This document shows positions 5,716 through 6,625 of a stretch of DNA of 6,625 bases, piece by piece. Position 1 is the stretch's first letter; each line of letters starts with the position of its first letter. Where the stretch lies: NCBI GenBank assembly GCA_026982515.1, contig JALSGY010000015.1:1-6625 (forward strand), given 5' to 3'. Made by a program: the position numbers and the translations under genes. A model generated the notes under the pieces. It worked only from the letters and a program-made list of their open reading frames with translations, did not search any database and was not told the origin of the DNA. The stretch comes from Paracoccaceae bacterium (GTDB lineage: Bacteria; Pseudomonadota; Alphaproteobacteria; Rhodobacterales; Rhodobacteraceae).

Positions 5716-6625
5716 TCAGCCCACGTGGCGGCGGATGCGCCGAACCATGAGCCACACCAGCACCACCACCACAGGGGTCAGCCCGGCCGTGGCCAGCCCC
5801 TTGGAAAGACCCAGCGGCGCGAGAAAGGGATAGGCCATGTAGGCCGCGAGATTGACCGCGTAATAGCTGATCGCCACCACGCTCAGCCCCTCGACCGTCT
5901 GTTGCAGGCGCAGCTGCATCATGGCCCGGCGGTCCATGCTTTCCAGAAGTTTCTGGTTCTGGGCCGAGCGTTCCACATCCACCTGCGTGCGCAACAGCTC
6001 ACCCGCCCGCGCCGCCGCCTGGGCCATCTCCTGCAATCGTCCCCGGGTGGCATGCACGGTACGCATCGCCGGATCGAAACGGCGCATCATGAACTCGGCG
6101 AAGGTCTGTCGGCCCCTGAAGCGCTTTTCGCGCAGCACCTCGATTCGCTGGGCCACCAGCGCCTCGTAGGCGCGCGTGGCCCCGAAACGGAAACTGGAGG
6201 CGGCGGACATGTTCTCCAGCTCGGCCGATATCTTGAGCAGCTCGCGCAGTGCCTCGTCGGGCGGGGCGGCACCCTCGCTCATGCCATGCACCAGTTCCGT
6301 CAGTTCGTCATCGATCCGGGCAATCTGCGGGCCCAGTTCGCGGGCCCGGAAGAACCCAAGCATGGCCAGGGTCTTGTAGGTCTCGATCTCGCACAGCCGC
6401 TGCACCACCCGGCCGATGCGCCGGTAGCCGGTGCCGGGGCGGGCGAAGACCGCGAAACGCAGATGGCCGGCCGGATCGATACGGAAATCGCCGGCAATGA
6501 TCGCCGCATCATCAAGAACCGAGCTGACCGCCATGCCCTCGCGCACCATCCACTCTTCCAGCTTGCGCGGCACCGCGTCGTCATCCTCCAGTCGTTCCAC
6601 CCGGATCAGCGCCGAACTCAGGCGC
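5716..6625 (-). CDS. DUF3422 family membrane-anchored protein (5' partial)
   Basis: This is the C-terminal portion of a conserved proteobacterial protein of unknown function; family members are roughly 400-430 residues, of which about 302 are visible. The frame stays open to the right edge (reading RLSSALIRVERLEDDD), so the GTG at 6598-6600 is an internal Val and the start is outside. Family blocks seen: VERLEDDDAVPRKLEEW (6550-6600), a DFRID/LRFAVFARPGTGYRRIGRVVQRLCEIETYK stretch (about 6373-6489), FRFGATRAYEALVAQRIEVLREKRF (about 6118-6192), FMMRRFDPAMRTV, and VEGLSVVAISYY (5860-5895). The middle (about 5900-6060) is charged, Gln/Ala/Leu-rich and probably helical or coiled coil. Two hydrophobic segments close the protein (about 5821-5886 and 5740-5790), ending in a basic tail RRIRRHVG; by the positive-inside rule the tail is probably cytoplasmic, giving a hairpin anchor with the large domain also cytoplasmic. 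It is convergent with the transporter operon, so a shared job is not implied. Confidence 0.85.
   Translation of the reverse strand, partial: RLSSALIRVERLEDDDAVPRKLEEWMVREGMAVSSVLDDAAIIAGDFRIDPAGHLRFAVFARPGTGYRRIGRVVQRLCEIETYKTLAMLGFFRARELGPQIARIDDELTELVHGMSEGAAPPDEALRELLKISAELENMSAASSFRFGATRAYEALVAQRIEVLREKRFRGRQTFAEFMMRRFDPAMRTVHATRGRLQEMAQAAARAGELLRTQVDVERSAQNQKLLESMDRRAMMQLRLQQTVEGLSVVAISYYAVNLAAYMAYPFLAPLGLSKGLATAGLTPVVVVLVWLMVRRIRRHVG

Noticed and set aside
4673..5755. A 360-codon minus-strand open frame opposite the OppC-like gene
   Set aside because: Shadow of a clear permease with intact EAA loop and membrane segments; the translation is Gln/His/Ala-rich and has no domain.
6598..6600. 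GTG as the start of the DUF3422 gene
   Set aside because: The frame continues to the window edge with family-like sequence, and the visible protein is about 100 residues shorter than the family, so this is an internal Val.

Overview
This is a GC-rich window (about two thirds G+C by eye) with tightly packed genes and strong avoidance of TTA, CTA and TCA codons. It looks like alphaproteobacterial chromosome. The permease sequences and the DUF3422 neighbour recall Rhodobacterales or Rhizobiales, but this placement comes from remembered family resemblance and no search was run.

Positions 1-5641 (+ strand) hold a five-gene ABC importer operon of the dipeptide/oligopeptide (Opp/Dpp) type, in the order ATPase 1 (oppD-like, 5' end outside the window), ATPase 2 (oppF-like), periplasmic binding protein (SBP family 5), permease 1 (OppB/DppB-like) and permease 2 (OppC/DppC-like). 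The binding protein should capture the solute in the periplasm, the two permeases should form the channel, and the two non-identical ATPases should drive it. All the parts of one importer are here, and each visible ATPase motif is intact. The substrate cannot be read from the sequence: peptides are the family default, and no metabolic gene lies in view to point elsewhere.

The genes are translationally packed. oppD/oppF overlap by 8 bp, oppF/SBP are 1 bp apart, and oppB/oppC overlap by 8 bp. The one real gap (81 bp, 3640-3720) follows the binding-protein gene and contains a 13-bp GC hairpin without a U-tract. This is a good candidate for an mRNA-stabilising or attenuating element that lets the binding protein outnumber the permeases. 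No promoter is visible; it must lie upstream of the window.

Positions 5716-6625 (- strand, convergent) hold the C-terminal part of a DUF3422 family protein, a conserved membrane-anchored protein of unknown function with two C-terminal transmembrane segments. The 74-bp convergent gap (5642-5715) holds only a weak hairpin. I found no RNA genes, mobile elements, CRISPR arrays or long repeats. Overall this is a normal core/transport region, not an obviously novel system.
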